Numbered from the stretch's first letter, positions 53,831 to 63,317 are shown. The stretch is DNA of 64,000 nt from Plectonema radiosum NIES-515 (GCF_025753815.1 NZ_JAOWRF010000211.1:1-64000), one strand, 5' to 3'. A program made the numbers and translations. The notes: generated by a model not told the origin, from the sequence alone.

Positions 53831-53867
53831 AATGTATTGAATTTATTCTTAATAAATTCAATACATT
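53831..53867. terminator. 17-bp perfect stem-loop
   Basis: AATGTATTGAATTTATT and AATAAATTCAATACATT pair over 17 bases around a three-base loop. It lies about 165 bases beyond the stop of the PMT-type gene on the - strand, so it could end that transcript. There is no T run, so this is moderate evidence. Confidence 0.5.
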
Positions 53868-54032
53868 ACAAAAAGAGTGTTTAAATAAAAAATATGGAGC
53901 TGAGATACTTTTTTGACAAACATTCTGATAATTACGCATATTCTGACTATTACTCATGCCTCGATAAGCCTTAGGATTAGAAAATACCTCCCGAAAAATA
54001 TCGACTATCTCACTGATGAATTCGCTGATTCC

Positions 54033-55823
54033 TCAATTACGAGCGTAAAGCCGAATCTCTCCCTGATCCATCGAGTCATTCACTGGAAAGGTATGCACTA
54101 ACCGATGTTGTTGAGTAATCCAGCGATCAACCAGTGGATTGAATTCTGCATAGTTTTTATAGCTCCACTCCGAGAAAGAACGGGGCAAATACACAATCAG
54201 TTCAGGTGCATTAGCTTGCATACGTTTCAGAAATTCCTGCTCTTCCTCAGCAGTTGAAAGAACTGATGGAAAAAAGATAAATTCTCGACTGGGGGAGTGA
54301 GTTGCTGTCAGAAAATTGAGGAAACTGCTTTCGGGTAACACCAGAACGGAGGAAGCACCATCCTTTTTGATCGCGCTGATAGTTTCTTGGAATGCGTGTG
54401 AAAGGGAAGGATATTTAGTATAGAAAGTTCCATAAGATGAATTGACTTCGTAGCGGTACTGACTTAACTCGTGTAGTTGCAGACCACCAGCGATTAGCAG
54501 ACAAATCAGCAAGTAACGCCCAATGACTTTACCACTCTGCTGAACTATCTGGTAAAGCAGTGTGAAAAATAGCAGGATTACTGATGGGGCATATAGTCCA
54601 TAGGCAAAGATGCGAAATCCCCAACGGGCATTAAGCAACAATGAGAAAACTAGCAATGCCCACAGAAGTGGTGCATTTTTATCTTGGGGTAATCGGGGCT
54701 GCCTGAAGGTGAACCATCCGACGAAAACTGGCAGTGACCAAGACAAATCCGCTAGAGGCTGGTAAATAGACTCGAGAGAATAGTACTTGAGCACTGACGA
54801 TTTTAGCCCGGTTAGTCCCAAAAGGGAGAAACCGACACTTACAGATGCTTCGGTTAAGCTCATAAACCATCTAGAACTCTTGACCCATGTGAGCTTTGAG
54901 ATCAAGTGAGCGGCTATTACTGATGCCAAAACGATCGCAGAACTAAAAAAGAAAGCCTTGAAGGGACTATACCAAGCAGAAAAAGTTTTGGCTGGTGAAT
55001 TCTGAAAAATAGTACTTTGACTCAAAATGCTGAACTTAGGAGATGGAAATAATGATAAATAAAGCGTTTCCCAGGAAACTTGCGTCGCAAGTAAGGTAAG
55101 TGGGAGAAACGCACAGATACCTGCTACTAAGATTATGATTATACTTCGCCACACTCTGGTGCGGAGATTTTGAGGAGAGTAGAGGTTGACACCGACTAAT
55201 ACACCTCCAAATGCAGCGACTCCGTACTCCTGCTTGGCAAGTCCAGCCAGTCCACAGGCGATCGCAGCTGCCACTAACCATCCTACTTGTTTACCTTTGC
55301 TACTGGTATAGTAGTCGAGGAAATTGAGAGCTAGAAAACAGAATACTATTGCATAAACTGACCCATAACTATAAGGCACGATAAAATTCAATGGACTTGC
55401 ACCTAAAGCACAGTATATCAACATACATAGGGTGCAAAGAGCTGCCCAATGCCCACTAGTAAGCCGCTTAGCTAGGCGATAAAATAGCAAGGTTGTTAAC
55501 AAAGCTAAGACCAGACCTACTAAGTAAAACACTTTTAAATGGTGTCCAAATAGAAAAAGGGCTAGTGCATTGGCATAATAAGGAAGTGGACCATAATAGG
55601 TTTGTAGATCTCGATAGAGTAATTCCCCTCTCAAAAGTCGAGCCGAAATTTCAACCTCGCGACCAAAGTCTCTGATTGGTTGGTTGAGCATTTTGCCCCA
55701 ACTAGCCCAAGCAAAAAGGGTAAACCAGCCAAGTACGGCAACTAGCCAGGGATCAAGTTGTGAAGAAACCTTCAACAAATGCTTCTTAACTTTAGAAATT
55801 TCGGACTTAGCATTATAAACCAT
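54033..55823 (-). CDS. GT39/PMT-type membrane glycosyltransferase (ArnT-like)
   Basis: A 596-residue protein with about eleven to thirteen membrane helices, beginning near residue 25 (VAVLGWFTLFAWASWGKML). After helix 1 comes NQPIRDFGREVEISARLLRG and YYGPLPYYANALALFLFG, the first periplasmic loop of PMT/ArnT-type enzymes, where an acidic residue is catalytic. The last 130 residues form a soluble domain. ArnT-type enzymes transfer sugars from undecaprenyl phosphate to lipids or proteins at the outer face of the inner membrane. The gene stands in a glycan locus together with ArnE/F-like transporters. Confidence 0.78.
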   Translation of the reverse strand: MVYNAKSEISKVKKHLLKVSSQLDPWLVAVLGWFTLFAWASWGKMLNQPIRDFGREVEISARLLRGELLYRDLQTYYGPLPYYANALALFLFGHHLKVFYLVGLVLALLTTLLFYRLAKRLTSGHWAALCTLCMLIYCALGASPLNFIVPYSYGSVYAIVFCFLALNFLDYYTSSKGKQVGWLVAAAIACGLAGLAKQEYGVAAFGGVLVGVNLYSPQNLRTRVWRSIIIILVAGICAFLPLTLLATQVSWETLYLSLFPSPKFSILSQSTIFQNSPAKTFSAWYSPFKAFFFSSAIVLASVIAAHLISKLTWVKSSRWFMSLTEASVSVGFSLLGLTGLKSSVLKYYSLESIYQPLADLSWSLPVFVGWFTFRQPRLPQDKNAPLLWALLVFSLLLNARWGFRIFAYGLYAPSVILLFFTLLYQIVQQSGKVIGRYLLICLLIAGGLQLHELSQYRYEVNSSYGTFYTKYPSLSHAFQETISAIKKDGASSVLVLPESSFLNFLTATHSPSREFIFFPSVLSTAEEEQEFLKRMQANAPELIVYLPRSFSEWSYKNYAEFNPLVDRWITQQHRLVHTFPVNDSMDQGEIRLYARN

Positions 55824-55980
55824 TGTGCGACAATATTCGGATTTTTAAGTCAGATTAATTCGCTCCGAACAATTCACTCGAAGCATTTATTTTTGCTTTT
55901 ACTCTTCAACAAGTGTTTCTCGAATGATAAATTTTTTATATTTTAAATCGATTCAGTAATTACAGTTTTGATTGAGTCGA

Positions 55981-56011
55981 AGTTGGGGTGGCGTGTCGCG
56001 CCACCCCAACT
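55981..56011. terminator. 13-bp GC-rich stem-loop
   Basis: AGTTGGGGTGGCG (55981-55993) pairs perfectly with CGCCACCCCAACT (55999-56011) around a five-base loop, about 110 bases after the stop of the repeat-protein gene (- strand). It is a likely terminator or a dispersed repeat. Nothing else is seen in the 298-base gap. Confidence 0.6.
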
Positions 56012-56121
56012 TGAGAGTGCGCGATCGCCTAAATTGATGATGAAGATACGCCCCGAATTTGATAACCCAAGTTGCGGGTTATTATCCCAATAAAGTGAAA
56101 TTTCCGGCTACAACTAAACAG

Positions 56122-57234
56122 CTAGCAAGAGTGGTTGTCCTCACCACTTGGGTCAAGAATGTATATACCACTGGTCCCATTCTCGAATTGAGCATAGAAA
56201 ACAAATTTGCCAGTATTGTTCAACCCCTTTTTCGAGAAGAAAAGGTTTTTCACATTGGAACCACAGAGATTATCACCCACAGCAATCACTTTATCAGCAA
56301 CTGGGTCTGACCCCTTGAAAATGCCAACTGTACCATCATCTAAAATAGCCTTGAAAGCAACTTGACCTGCGTCGTTGATTGCGGGATTTTCAAAAAAGTC
56401 AAATGGACCCCTATTATCAACAATTTTAGTAGGACTATTCCCAGCGCTAACAGTATAAATGCCCTCCCCTGCAAGCCCCTTTAGAACTCCATGAAAAGCA
56501 ATACTGCCTGAGTTGTTCATGACGGGAGGGTACAAAAAGCTAAAACTATCATCGCTGGAGTCAATAGTAGTGTTGGAATCAACAATGGTGGTTGTTGCCC
56601 CGTCACTATCGACGGTGAATATACCACTACCTCCCGTCTTTAAGCTAGCCGAGAAGCTAATAATGCCTAAGTCGTTGATGGAGTATCCATTAAATTGGCG
56701 ATAAGCAATGTTGGTGTCAGCAATGGGAGTTGTGACTCCGACTTGATAGAGCAAAATTTTCTGAACGTTGTCTACGTTAGACAAAAAAGCTACAGCACCA
56801 TTGTTGTTTATTACTGGATCTTGATATACACCTCTAGGCTGGCTGCTCTCGGCGATAGTGGTAACTACTTCATTCTCAACAGTAAATATGCCACTACCTA
56901 TGGTATTCAAGTTAGCTTGGAAGGGCAGTGTACCTGCATCGGTGATTGTAGGGGTATTTTCAAACAAACTAAAGGGGCTATTATTGTTAGCAATGTTAGT
57001 AGTGACCCCACTGCGACTGATGTAAATACCAGTAGCTTTACCTTCAACCAGGTTTGCCGAAAAGACTACAGTGTCTTGATTGTTTATTGTAGGAGAAGAC
57101 CCGAAACTATTAAATAAAGGGTCATTACTGTCAGCAATTTTAGTGTAAGTGCAAGCAAAAGCCTCACTGGTAACTAGCAAGCTCAGAGAAAGACAAACTG
57201 CGGTAGCCACTGAGAACCGTTTTATTGCAATCAT
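56122..57234 (-). CDS. Exported seven-repeat protein (DUF7453-like)
   Basis: A 370-residue protein with a signal peptide (MIAIKRFSVATAVCLSLSLL; cleavage near AFA/CTYTK). It contains about seven repeats of roughly 45 residues, each with a core of the type N-N-x-G-x-V-x-F-x-A: PTINNQDTVVFSANL, PTITDAGTLPFQANL, PVINNNGAVAFLSNV, YSINDLGIISFSASL, PVMNNSGSIAFHGVL, PAINDAGQVAFKAIL and GLNNTGKFVFYAQF. I recall such repeats as DUF7453-type surface proteins, often with PEP-CTERM tails; no such tail occurs here. A beta-propeller fold is plausible. Confidence 0.7.
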   Translation of the reverse strand: MIAIKRFSVATAVCLSLSLLVTSEAFACTYTKIADSNDPLFNSFGSSPTINNQDTVVFSANLVEGKATGIYISRSGVTTNIANNNSPFSLFENTPTITDAGTLPFQANLNTIGSGIFTVENEVVTTIAESSQPRGVYQDPVINNNGAVAFLSNVDNVQKILLYQVGVTTPIADTNIAYRQFNGYSINDLGIISFSASLKTGGSGIFTVDSDGATTTIVDSNTTIDSSDDSFSFLYPPVMNNSGSIAFHGVLKGLAGEGIYTVSAGNSPTKIVDNRGPFDFFENPAINDAGQVAFKAILDDGTVGIFKGSDPVADKVIAVGDNLCGSNVKNLFFSKKGLNNTGKFVFYAQFENGTSGIYILDPSGEDNHSC

Positions 57235-57353
57235 GGAATTTTATTAGTATGAAAACATACAATGTTTAGGTATTTTACCTCATTCAAAAAAAATTCAGGC
57301 AGGCAGGTTAATTAAATTAATCTTAATATACAAAGTAGTTAATAACTCTTCCA

Positions 57354-58661
57354 TCAAGTTGAGCATTTATACTGATCGCTAAATTTTTGGCTAAATTCGT
57401 TAACGTGGGCGACAACTGTATTGTTATTTAAAGTGTCATTGACAAACTGTGAAGTGTTGAGAACGAAAAAATCATCGTGTTCGGTGACTATCTTTGGTAC
57501 CAAGTGGGAATAGTTTAAGACCTGTAGTGGTTGCATTTTCGTGGCACGATTAATATGTGCTGCCACGATGTCATCTGCTTTAAGTTGTGGGAACATTAAA
57601 TGCAATCCCCGAAAAAATAATGAGCGCAATTCTTCGTCTGTTTGTTTTAAGAGAGGATCGTCGGAATGTACGTATTTTGGTAAGTAGGTAAGATGCAGTC
57701 CCGCTGTCTCCTGTAAAGAGACTAAATTGCTCATACCCAGAATTCCTGTAAAGGGAATACGTTGATCGGCAAGATTAACTATGTAATAAGGAACCAAAGC
57801 CTTGCGGGTAATCACTGACATACAGATTACACCGAGATATTCTACTGTAGAGTCGCCAATTTGTACCAAGCTGCGATCGGCAATTTGTTGCAGAATATTT
57901 ACAGGTCCAGTAAAGATTACTTTGTCAAAATGCTCTTTTGTCTGCTTATATTCAACCCACAGTCCACCTTTTGAATCTGGTTTAACATATTTAACTGCAA
58001 CACCAGTGCAAATATTACCCCCAGCAGCACAAATTAATTTTTCTAATTGGTCAAAAACAGTTTTGTAACCACCGGCTACATAACCAAGTTGTTCTTTATG
58101 TAACTTGCTATCACGAGCGGAAAACAGACGTTTAATATATGACCAAATAAAGACTGCTGAGACACGCTTATAATTCTCTCCTAGTTTGGCTAACAATAAA
58201 GGTTGCCAAAGCTTTTCGTATGTATTTTTGCCGGATATTTTTAACAGCCAATCTTCAACAGTAATTTTCTCCAACCGTTGCCAATTATTAATTTTGGAAC
58301 CATATAGCAAAGTTAAAGCTAACCGAAACTTGCCGATAATAGTTAGTGGCGGAAAGCGCAAAAATTCTATAGTATTGCTAATTGAATACAATTTTTGGTC
58401 TATGTAACATCCTGTAAGAGTAGGACGCCAACGCAGCTTATCCCCTAAATTAATCTCCTTCAGAAAATTTATTAACTGAGTATCAGATGGGAGAATAACG
58501 TGATAAAATCGATCCCAAACGAAGGAACCGTAATCATGGTAAGTAGCAAGTCCGCCAAGTTGGTTGTTGCTTTCAAAGACGGTTACTTTATGACCTTGCT
58601 GCGAAAGTCGGTAGGCTAATGTTAGCCCCATGATTCCGCCGCCAATAACAGCAATATTCAT
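57354..58661 (-). CDS. FAD-dependent amine oxidase/UDP-galactopyranose mutase-like oxidoreductase
   Basis: A 435-residue flavoprotein. The FAD-binding motif is IAVIGGGIMGLTLAYRLSQQ, then VTVFESNNQLGGLATYHDYG. The substrate region and C-terminal GFG-type block resemble the amine oxidase/protoporphyrinogen oxidase group often found next to sugar epimerases in glycan loci. It could act on a lipid carrier or nucleotide sugar. It is three bases from the epimerase gene upstream, so the two are translationally coupled. Confidence 0.75.
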   Translation of the reverse strand: MNIAVIGGGIMGLTLAYRLSQQGHKVTVFESNNQLGGLATYHDYGSFVWDRFYHVILPSDTQLINFLKEINLGDKLRWRPTLTGCYIDQKLYSISNTIEFLRFPPLTIIGKFRLALTLLYGSKINNWQRLEKITVEDWLLKISGKNTYEKLWQPLLLAKLGENYKRVSAVFIWSYIKRLFSARDSKLHKEQLGYVAGGYKTVFDQLEKLICAAGGNICTGVAVKYVKPDSKGGLWVEYKQTKEHFDKVIFTGPVNILQQIADRSLVQIGDSTVEYLGVICMSVITRKALVPYYIVNLADQRIPFTGILGMSNLVSLQETAGLHLTYLPKYVHSDDPLLKQTDEELRSLFFRGLHLMFPQLKADDIVAAHINRATKMQPLQVLNYSHLVPKIVTEHDDFFVLNTSQFVNDTLNNNTVVAHVNEFSQKFSDQYKCST

Positions 58662-58664
58662 GAT

Positions 58665-59660
58665 TTAATATTTGTAGAGATTAAGACTGCGATGCCATGC
58701 AATAGTGCGAGACAGCCCTTCTTCTAATTTCACCTCAGCTTTGACACCAAGAATTTGTTCGCAACGGGTGCTATCGGGTACACGTCTTCTCACATCTTCG
58801 TATTTGTTACCTGTAAAAGATTCATAGGGAACAAATTTCACTTTAAGTTCTCCAGGTGTGTTACTAAGTCCCTTGATGGTTTTAGCTAAATCGAGGATGG
58901 TTATTTCGCGATCGCTACCAATATTGAAAATTTCCCCATTAGCTTCGGGTTTAATCGTCGCAGCGTAAATACCTGCTACAGTGTCGCTCACATAAGTAAA
59001 ACTCCGGGTTTGCAATCCGTCACCATGAATGGAAATTTCACCATCGTTTAATATTTGTTCAATAAAAACTGATTGCGGTCCCCCCCACCAAGACAGGTGA
59101 TGGCGCGGTCCATAAGAACCAAAAAAGCGTAGAATTACAACTGGAATATCATAGCTATCTTGATAAGCAAAAGCTAAATGTTCATCAAACAACTTAGATA
59201 CAGCATAGCTCCAACGAGCTACTTTCGATGAGCCAATAACTGAGTTATCGTCTTCGTTAAAAGGTAGTTTGGGATTACGACCATATACGTCAGAAGTTGA
59301 GGCAAGGACGCATTTACAATTCAAGTTTCGTGCTAATTCTAAAACGTTTTCTGTACCTTGGTAATTAATTTTGAGAGTATCAATTGCTTTGCCGTAACGA
59401 GGTATTTTGAAAGCGGCAAGGTGAACGATGCAATCGATATCATTTTCTAAATTTTCAAATGTGCTTTTTTCCGTGACATCTTTTTGGATAAATTGAAATG
59501 CTTTATTGCTCAAATGTTCAGCAATATTTTCTAATTTCCCCATTGAGAGGTTATCGATCCCGATGACCTGATGACCCGATGCCAATAGCTTATCTAGCAA
59601 GTGAGAACCAAGGAATCCAGCGACACCTGTAACTAAAATTTTGTGAGGAGCTTCAGCCAT
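58665..59660 (-). CDS. NAD-dependent nucleotide-sugar epimerase/dehydratase (extended SDR)
   Basis: A 331-residue extended SDR. ILVTGVAGFLGSHLLDKLLA binds NAD, ASTSDVYGRNPKLPF holds the catalytic Ser/Thr region, and WSYAVSKLFDEHLA holds the Tyr-x3-Lys pair. The late FTYVSDTVAGIYAA and EIFNIGSDREITIL blocks match the UDP-glucose 4-epimerase/UDP-glucuronate decarboxylase group. Which of these it is cannot be decided. The gene lies between the FAD oxidoreductase and the ArnE/F-like pair. Confidence 0.83.
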   Translation of the reverse strand: MAEAPHKILVTGVAGFLGSHLLDKLLASGHQVIGIDNLSMGKLENIAEHLSNKAFQFIQKDVTEKSTFENLENDIDCIVHLAAFKIPRYGKAIDTLKINYQGTENVLELARNLNCKCVLASTSDVYGRNPKLPFNEDDNSVIGSSKVARWSYAVSKLFDEHLAFAYQDSYDIPVVILRFFGSYGPRHHLSWWGGPQSVFIEQILNDGEISIHGDGLQTRSFTYVSDTVAGIYAATIKPEANGEIFNIGSDREITILDLAKTIKGLSNTPGELKVKFVPYESFTGNKYEDVRRRVPDSTRCEQILGVKAEVKLEEGLSRTIAWHRSLNLYKY

Positions 59661-59709
59661 AAAAGTTTCTTTTTGTTAAATTTAAAAAAGTAAGTCTGGG
59701 CTGATTTAA

Positions 59710-60069
59710 TTATGTTTGGACAACAAGAATTACACCCGCTACAATCACAGCGATTCCTAACCATTGGCTAAACACAACATTTTCACGCAGAAAACGATGA
59801 GAAGCCAACGGTACGAGAGCAAATGTTAATCCTAGCGCTGGAAATGCCTGACTCAGAGGAATTGTCCGCAATACAATCAGCCACAATACGGTAACAACTA
59901 CATAAGAGATAAACCAAATCCAAAAATAAGGAGAAAATAACAAGTCTCGAACTGAATTGCTTGTTTCCTTAGCGGAACTAGAACTTTGAAATGCATACTT
60001 TAGCGAAAGTTGCCCTGCTGTACCCAGCACGACTATAAGTAATAAAATCAGCCAAGGAATTATATTCAT
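59710..60069 (-). CDS. SMR/EamA-type small transporter, ArnE/ArnF-like subunit 1
   Basis: A 119-residue protein with four membrane helices (IIPWLILLLIVVLGTAGQLS, ...YFWIWFISYVVVTVLWLIVL..., ...LGLTFALVPLASHRF..., IAVIVAGVILVVQT). The SLKYAF and SLSQAFPAL-like features match small multidrug-resistance fold transporters. ArnE and ArnF form a heterodimer that flips undecaprenyl-phosphate-aminoarabinose. It is paired with the next gene (33 bases away), so a heterodimer is likely. The carried lipid-linked sugar is unknown. Confidence 0.7.
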   Translation of the reverse strand: MNIIPWLILLLIVVLGTAGQLSLKYAFQSSSSAKETSNSVRDLLFSPYFWIWFISYVVVTVLWLIVLRTIPLSQAFPALGLTFALVPLASHRFLRENVVFSQWLGIAVIVAGVILVVQT

Positions 60070-60102
60070 AAATGAATACCTTTCGTGTAAGTTATTGTAA
60101 CT

Positions 60103-60507
60103 TTAACTAACTCCTTTCTGGATTTGGCTATTTTTAATTGGAAGCGCTACCAAAAGAACTCCCAAAAAAATTAGAACTACTCCAACTACTCGAATTAGGG
60201 TAATTTTTTCATCAAAGAAGTAGTATGAACCGAAAAGGATGCCGACGTAGTTTAAGCTACTAAGAGGATAAGCAATACTTAGTTTGACAGTTCGTAGAGC
60301 AAAGATCCAATTGACTATTCCGAGACTATAAACACTCAAAGCCAAGACTAATTGCTGAATAAATGTCCAGGTAAATAATCCTTCACTTTTATTGCTCATA
60401 GTATGTTTCATCAGCAATTGTCCAACGATACCAAAGGCAATGCTGAGAAACAAAGTTAAATATGAAATTAATTTCAAACGAGAAGGAGATGATTCAGCGT
60501 TCATCAC
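60103..60507 (-). CDS. SMR/EamA-type small transporter, ArnE/ArnF-like subunit 2
   Basis: A 134-residue protein with four membrane helices (KLISYLTLFLSIAFGIVGQL, ...VLALSVYSLGIVNWIFAL..., ...AYPLSSLNYVGILFGSYYF..., IRVVGVVLIFLGVLLVALP). The LLMKHTM segment after helix 1 and KLSIAYPL match the SMR pattern. It has the same layout as its neighbour but low sequence identity, as for ArnE and ArnF. The start at 60507 is an ATG within the MMNAESS start; the second Met could also serve. Confidence 0.7.
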   Translation of the reverse strand: MMNAESSPSRLKLISYLTLFLSIAFGIVGQLLMKHTMSNKSEGLFTWTFIQQLVLALSVYSLGIVNWIFALRTVKLSIAYPLSSLNYVGILFGSYYFFDEKITLIRVVGVVLIFLGVLLVALPIKNSQIQKGVS

Positions 60508-60539
60508 AAATTACCATAAAAAATCAACGTATGGCGCTG

Positions 60540-61667
60540 TTAAGTTAATGCAAAAAAAGCTTGACTTACAGATTCAACAACTACTTTTTGTGCTGATGCA
60601 GTCAATTCTGGAAACATCGGTAAAGATAAAACTTCATGGCTTAATTGTTCACTAATTGGTAGTGAACCAAGGGGATAATTCAAGTTAGAGTGTACCTGTT
60701 GTAAGTGGAGAGGGATAGGATAGTACACCATTGAACCTATTCCTTTTTCTTTGAGAAATTTCTGCACGTTACTGCGTTGTTTATCTAAAACCCTGATGGT
60801 AAATTGATTCCATACTGAATTTCCTTCCTGCACAGTTGTAGGTAGGACAATGCCTTTAACATTAGCGAGTTGATTTCTGTAATAATCTGCAATTTCAGCC
60901 CTCGCAGAATTCCATCGATCCAAATACTGTAACTTGACTAAAAGAACAGCTGCCTGTATTGTGTCTAAGCGGCTATTGAGTCCTAATTCTTCATGCTGAT
61001 ATTTAACTTTACCGCCATGCCTGCGTAAATACTCAACTCGCTCTGCAATTACTTTATCAGAAGTAGCGATCGCACCACCATCGCCAAAGCATCCTAAGTT
61101 TTTGGTAGGGAAGAAGCTAAAACAACCAACATCTCCAATTGTCCCGACTTTTTGACCTGACCAGACAGCACCGGTTGCTTGAGCGCAATCTTCAATCACT
61201 TTTAAATTATACTTGCGGGCAATTTCCATAATTGCCGTCATATTGCCAGGGCGACCGTACAAATGCACTGGTAATATAGCTTTGGTGCGCTCTGTAATTT
61301 TGGATTCAATTAGCTCAGTATCGATATTGTAGGTATTTAAATCAACATCGACAAAGACAGGAGTCGCTCCCACTATACCAATTGCTTCTGTGGTGGCAAT
61401 AAATGTGAAAGGTGTCGTTATCACTTCATCACCAGCACCAATCCTCAAAGCTCTCAGAGCTAAATGTAGCGCATCTGTTCCAGAGTTACAGGAAATTACT
61501 TGATCGCAACTCAAATATTGAGCAAACTCTAATTCAAACTCTTTGACTTGCGGACCCATAATGTAGCGTCCACTAGCCATGACTGCACAGATATTTTTTT
61601 CTATCTGGGCTGCTATACTTTGATATTGACAAGTTGCGTCAAATGGGGGAATATTCACAATCGTCAT
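60540..61667 (-). CDS. DegT/DnrJ/EryC1/StrS aminotransferase (WbpE-like)
   Basis: A 375-residue PLP sugar aminotransferase. The cofactor lysine is in CFSFFPTKNLGCFGDGGAI and the preceding EDCAQATGAVWSGQKVGTIG is the phosphate/His region. It uses glutamate or a similar donor to aminate a keto sugar nucleotide. Together with the next two genes it matches the WbpE step that forms UDP-3-amino-GlcNAc-uronic acid. It overlaps the WbpD-like gene by four bases. Confidence 0.88.
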   Translation of the reverse strand: MTIVNIPPFDATCQYQSIAAQIEKNICAVMASGRYIMGPQVKEFELEFAQYLSCDQVISCNSGTDALHLALRALRIGAGDEVITTPFTFIATTEAIGIVGATPVFVDVDLNTYNIDTELIESKITERTKAILPVHLYGRPGNMTAIMEIARKYNLKVIEDCAQATGAVWSGQKVGTIGDVGCFSFFPTKNLGCFGDGGAIATSDKVIAERVEYLRRHGGKVKYQHEELGLNSRLDTIQAAVLLVKLQYLDRWNSARAEIADYYRNQLANVKGIVLPTTVQEGNSVWNQFTIRVLDKQRSNVQKFLKEKGIGSMVYYPIPLHLQQVHSNLNYPLGSLPISEQLSHEVLSLPMFPELTASAQKVVVESVSQAFFALT

Positions 61668-62275
61668 TCCATCCTTTTAATTTGATTTTCACTGCAATAT
61701 TCATAGGTGCGATCGCAAGCTTTACAAATAGTAGTTTTTTCAAATTCATCTAACTTCGCACCGCACTCACACATCCAACCAACTTGCTTTGCCGGATTTC
61801 CATAAACTAGTGCGTAATCGGCAATATCTTTTGTCACAGTTGAACCAGCACCAATAAATGCATAACGTCCAATTGTATGACCGCAAACAATTGTTGCGTT
61901 TGCACCAATTGTCGCTCCTTGCTTCACCAAAGTTACTAAATAATCATCGATTGTATTGCGAGGAAAAGCAGAACGCGGTGTATTAATGTTGGTAAAAACA
62001 CAACTAGGACCGCAAAAAACATCATCTTCTAAAATTACACCCGCATAGAGAGAGACGTTATTTTGAATTTTGACATTTTGCCCAATTTTTACCTCAGAAG
62101 CAACAAATACATTTTGTCCTATTTTACACTTTTCACCAATCACCACATCTTTCATAATGTGGCTAAAATGCCAGATTTGACTTCCCGCACCAATCGTACA
62201 CGGCAAATCAACATAAGCTGATTCATGTACAAAATAATCTAAACTTTTTGCCGTTGAGGCACTATCCGTTGACAA
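61664..62275 (-). CDS. Left-handed beta-helix N-acetyltransferase (WbpD/WlbB-like)
   Basis: A 203-residue hexapeptide-repeat acyltransferase. The repeats run from CTIGAGSQIWHFSHIMKDVV to GASTIGANATIVCGH-like GATIGANATIVCGHTIG. FTNINTPRSAF and the VYGNPAKQVGWMCECG end are typical of WbpD/WlbB. A C-terminal zinc-ribbon-like CECG...CKACD follows. It would N-acetylate the 3-amino group of UDP-GlcNAc(3NH2)A using acetyl-CoA. It overlaps both neighbours slightly, so the three genes form one operon. Confidence 0.88.
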   Translation of the reverse strand: MSTDSASTAKSLDYFVHESAYVDLPCTIGAGSQIWHFSHIMKDVVIGEKCKIGQNVFVASEVKIGQNVKIQNNVSLYAGVILEDDVFCGPSCVFTNINTPRSAFPRNTIDDYLVTLVKQGATIGANATIVCGHTIGRYAFIGAGSTVTKDIADYALVYGNPAKQVGWMCECGAKLDEFEKTTICKACDRTYEYCSENQIKRME

Positions 62276-63269
62276 CTTGAACCTCCTTTAAGTAAACAGC
62301 TTTCCCTGAAGATTCTAGCGATTCTTGAGCGGACTGTAAAACAGTCAAAACATCAATTCCGTTTTGAACGTTGGTTAGGGGAATCTGTCTGCTTTCTACA
62401 CAACTAAGAAAATGTTTGCATTCTTGCGTTAGAGGTGATACTGCCTCAAGAGGAATGACAATTTGAGAATTTAATTTGAGTACGGGAATATCATCTTGCA
62501 ATTCAGCTTGCTGGTCGTAAAAAGTCAACTTGGCATCAACAGAAACATCATCAAAGACTAATGTACCAGAATCTCCAACTACTACAAGTCGCTGTTCTTT
62601 AAAAGGATGCAACCAACTGACAAAAATATGAGCTTTGATTTGCTCAAATTCTAGATTCACAAGACAAAAATCTTCAACTTTGCCTAAGGTAGCACTACCT
62701 ACAGCTTGTACAGTTCTAGGTAATTTGCCCACAAATCCGAGAATTGAACATATGTCATGAGGAGCGAAGCTCCAAAGCACATTTTCTTCAGTTCTCACTT
62801 TCCCAAAACTTAAGCGATTGGAATAAATATATCGCAGTTTACCAATTTTTCCTTCAGCGACAAGAGCGCGAAGTTTAACTAAAGCTGGGTGGTACTCTAG
62901 TAAATGTCCAACCATGAGAATGCGATCGCTTTTAAAAGCAGCATCTATCAAAAGTGCATCTTCTAGCGTCAAAGCCAAAGGTTTTTCAACAAACACATCT
63001 TTGCCGGCAGCTAATGCTTGCACTGCTAAACTTGCATGAGTTGGTGCTGGGGTAGCTATTACTACCGCTTGTACATCTGGCATTGCTAATACTTTGGCAA
63101 AGTCAGAAACTGCCTCAACATCAAATTTTGTTTTTAACTCTTCTAAAATTTGCTGGCTGGAATCACAAATTATCCGCAGTACACCTAATTGAGCAAATTC
63201 TCGAACTAAATTCTTACCCCAATATCCACAGCCTATTACTGCTACATGTTTATCACAGCGAGGTATCAT
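62262..63269 (-). CDS. Gfo/Idh/MocA oxidoreductase (WbpB-like)
   Basis: A 335-residue NAD-dependent oxidoreductase from the ATG at 63269; a GTG at 63317 would add 16 residues. The cofactor motif is VAVIGCGYWGKNLVREFA and the family lysine-proline pair is in VFVEKPLALT. It would oxidise the 3-position of UDP-GlcNAc-uronic acid for the aminotransferase that follows. It overlaps the acyltransferase gene by 14 bases. The start is uncertain because the upstream gene ends directly before the GTG. Confidence 0.85.
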   Translation of the reverse strand: MIPRCDKHVAVIGCGYWGKNLVREFAQLGVLRIICDSSQQILEELKTKFDVEAVSDFAKVLAMPDVQAVVIATPAPTHASLAVQALAAGKDVFVEKPLALTLEDALLIDAAFKSDRILMVGHLLEYHPALVKLRALVAEGKIGKLRYIYSNRLSFGKVRTEENVLWSFAPHDICSILGFVGKLPRTVQAVGSATLGKVEDFCLVNLEFEQIKAHIFVSWLHPFKEQRLVVVGDSGTLVFDDVSVDAKLTFYDQQAELQDDIPVLKLNSQIVIPLEAVSPLTQECKHFLSCVESRQIPLTNVQNGIDVLTVLQSAQESLESSGKAVYLKEVQVVNG

Positions 63270-63317
63270 AAACAATTCAAAATCCCCAATAATCAAAGAA
63301 AGCAGATTATTTCGCAC

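Noticed and set aside
56695-57117. 140-codon plus-strand ORF opposite the seven-repeat protein
   Set aside because: It is antisense to a protein with signal peptide and regular repeats; its composition (Ser, Val, Tyr runs) follows from the repeats.
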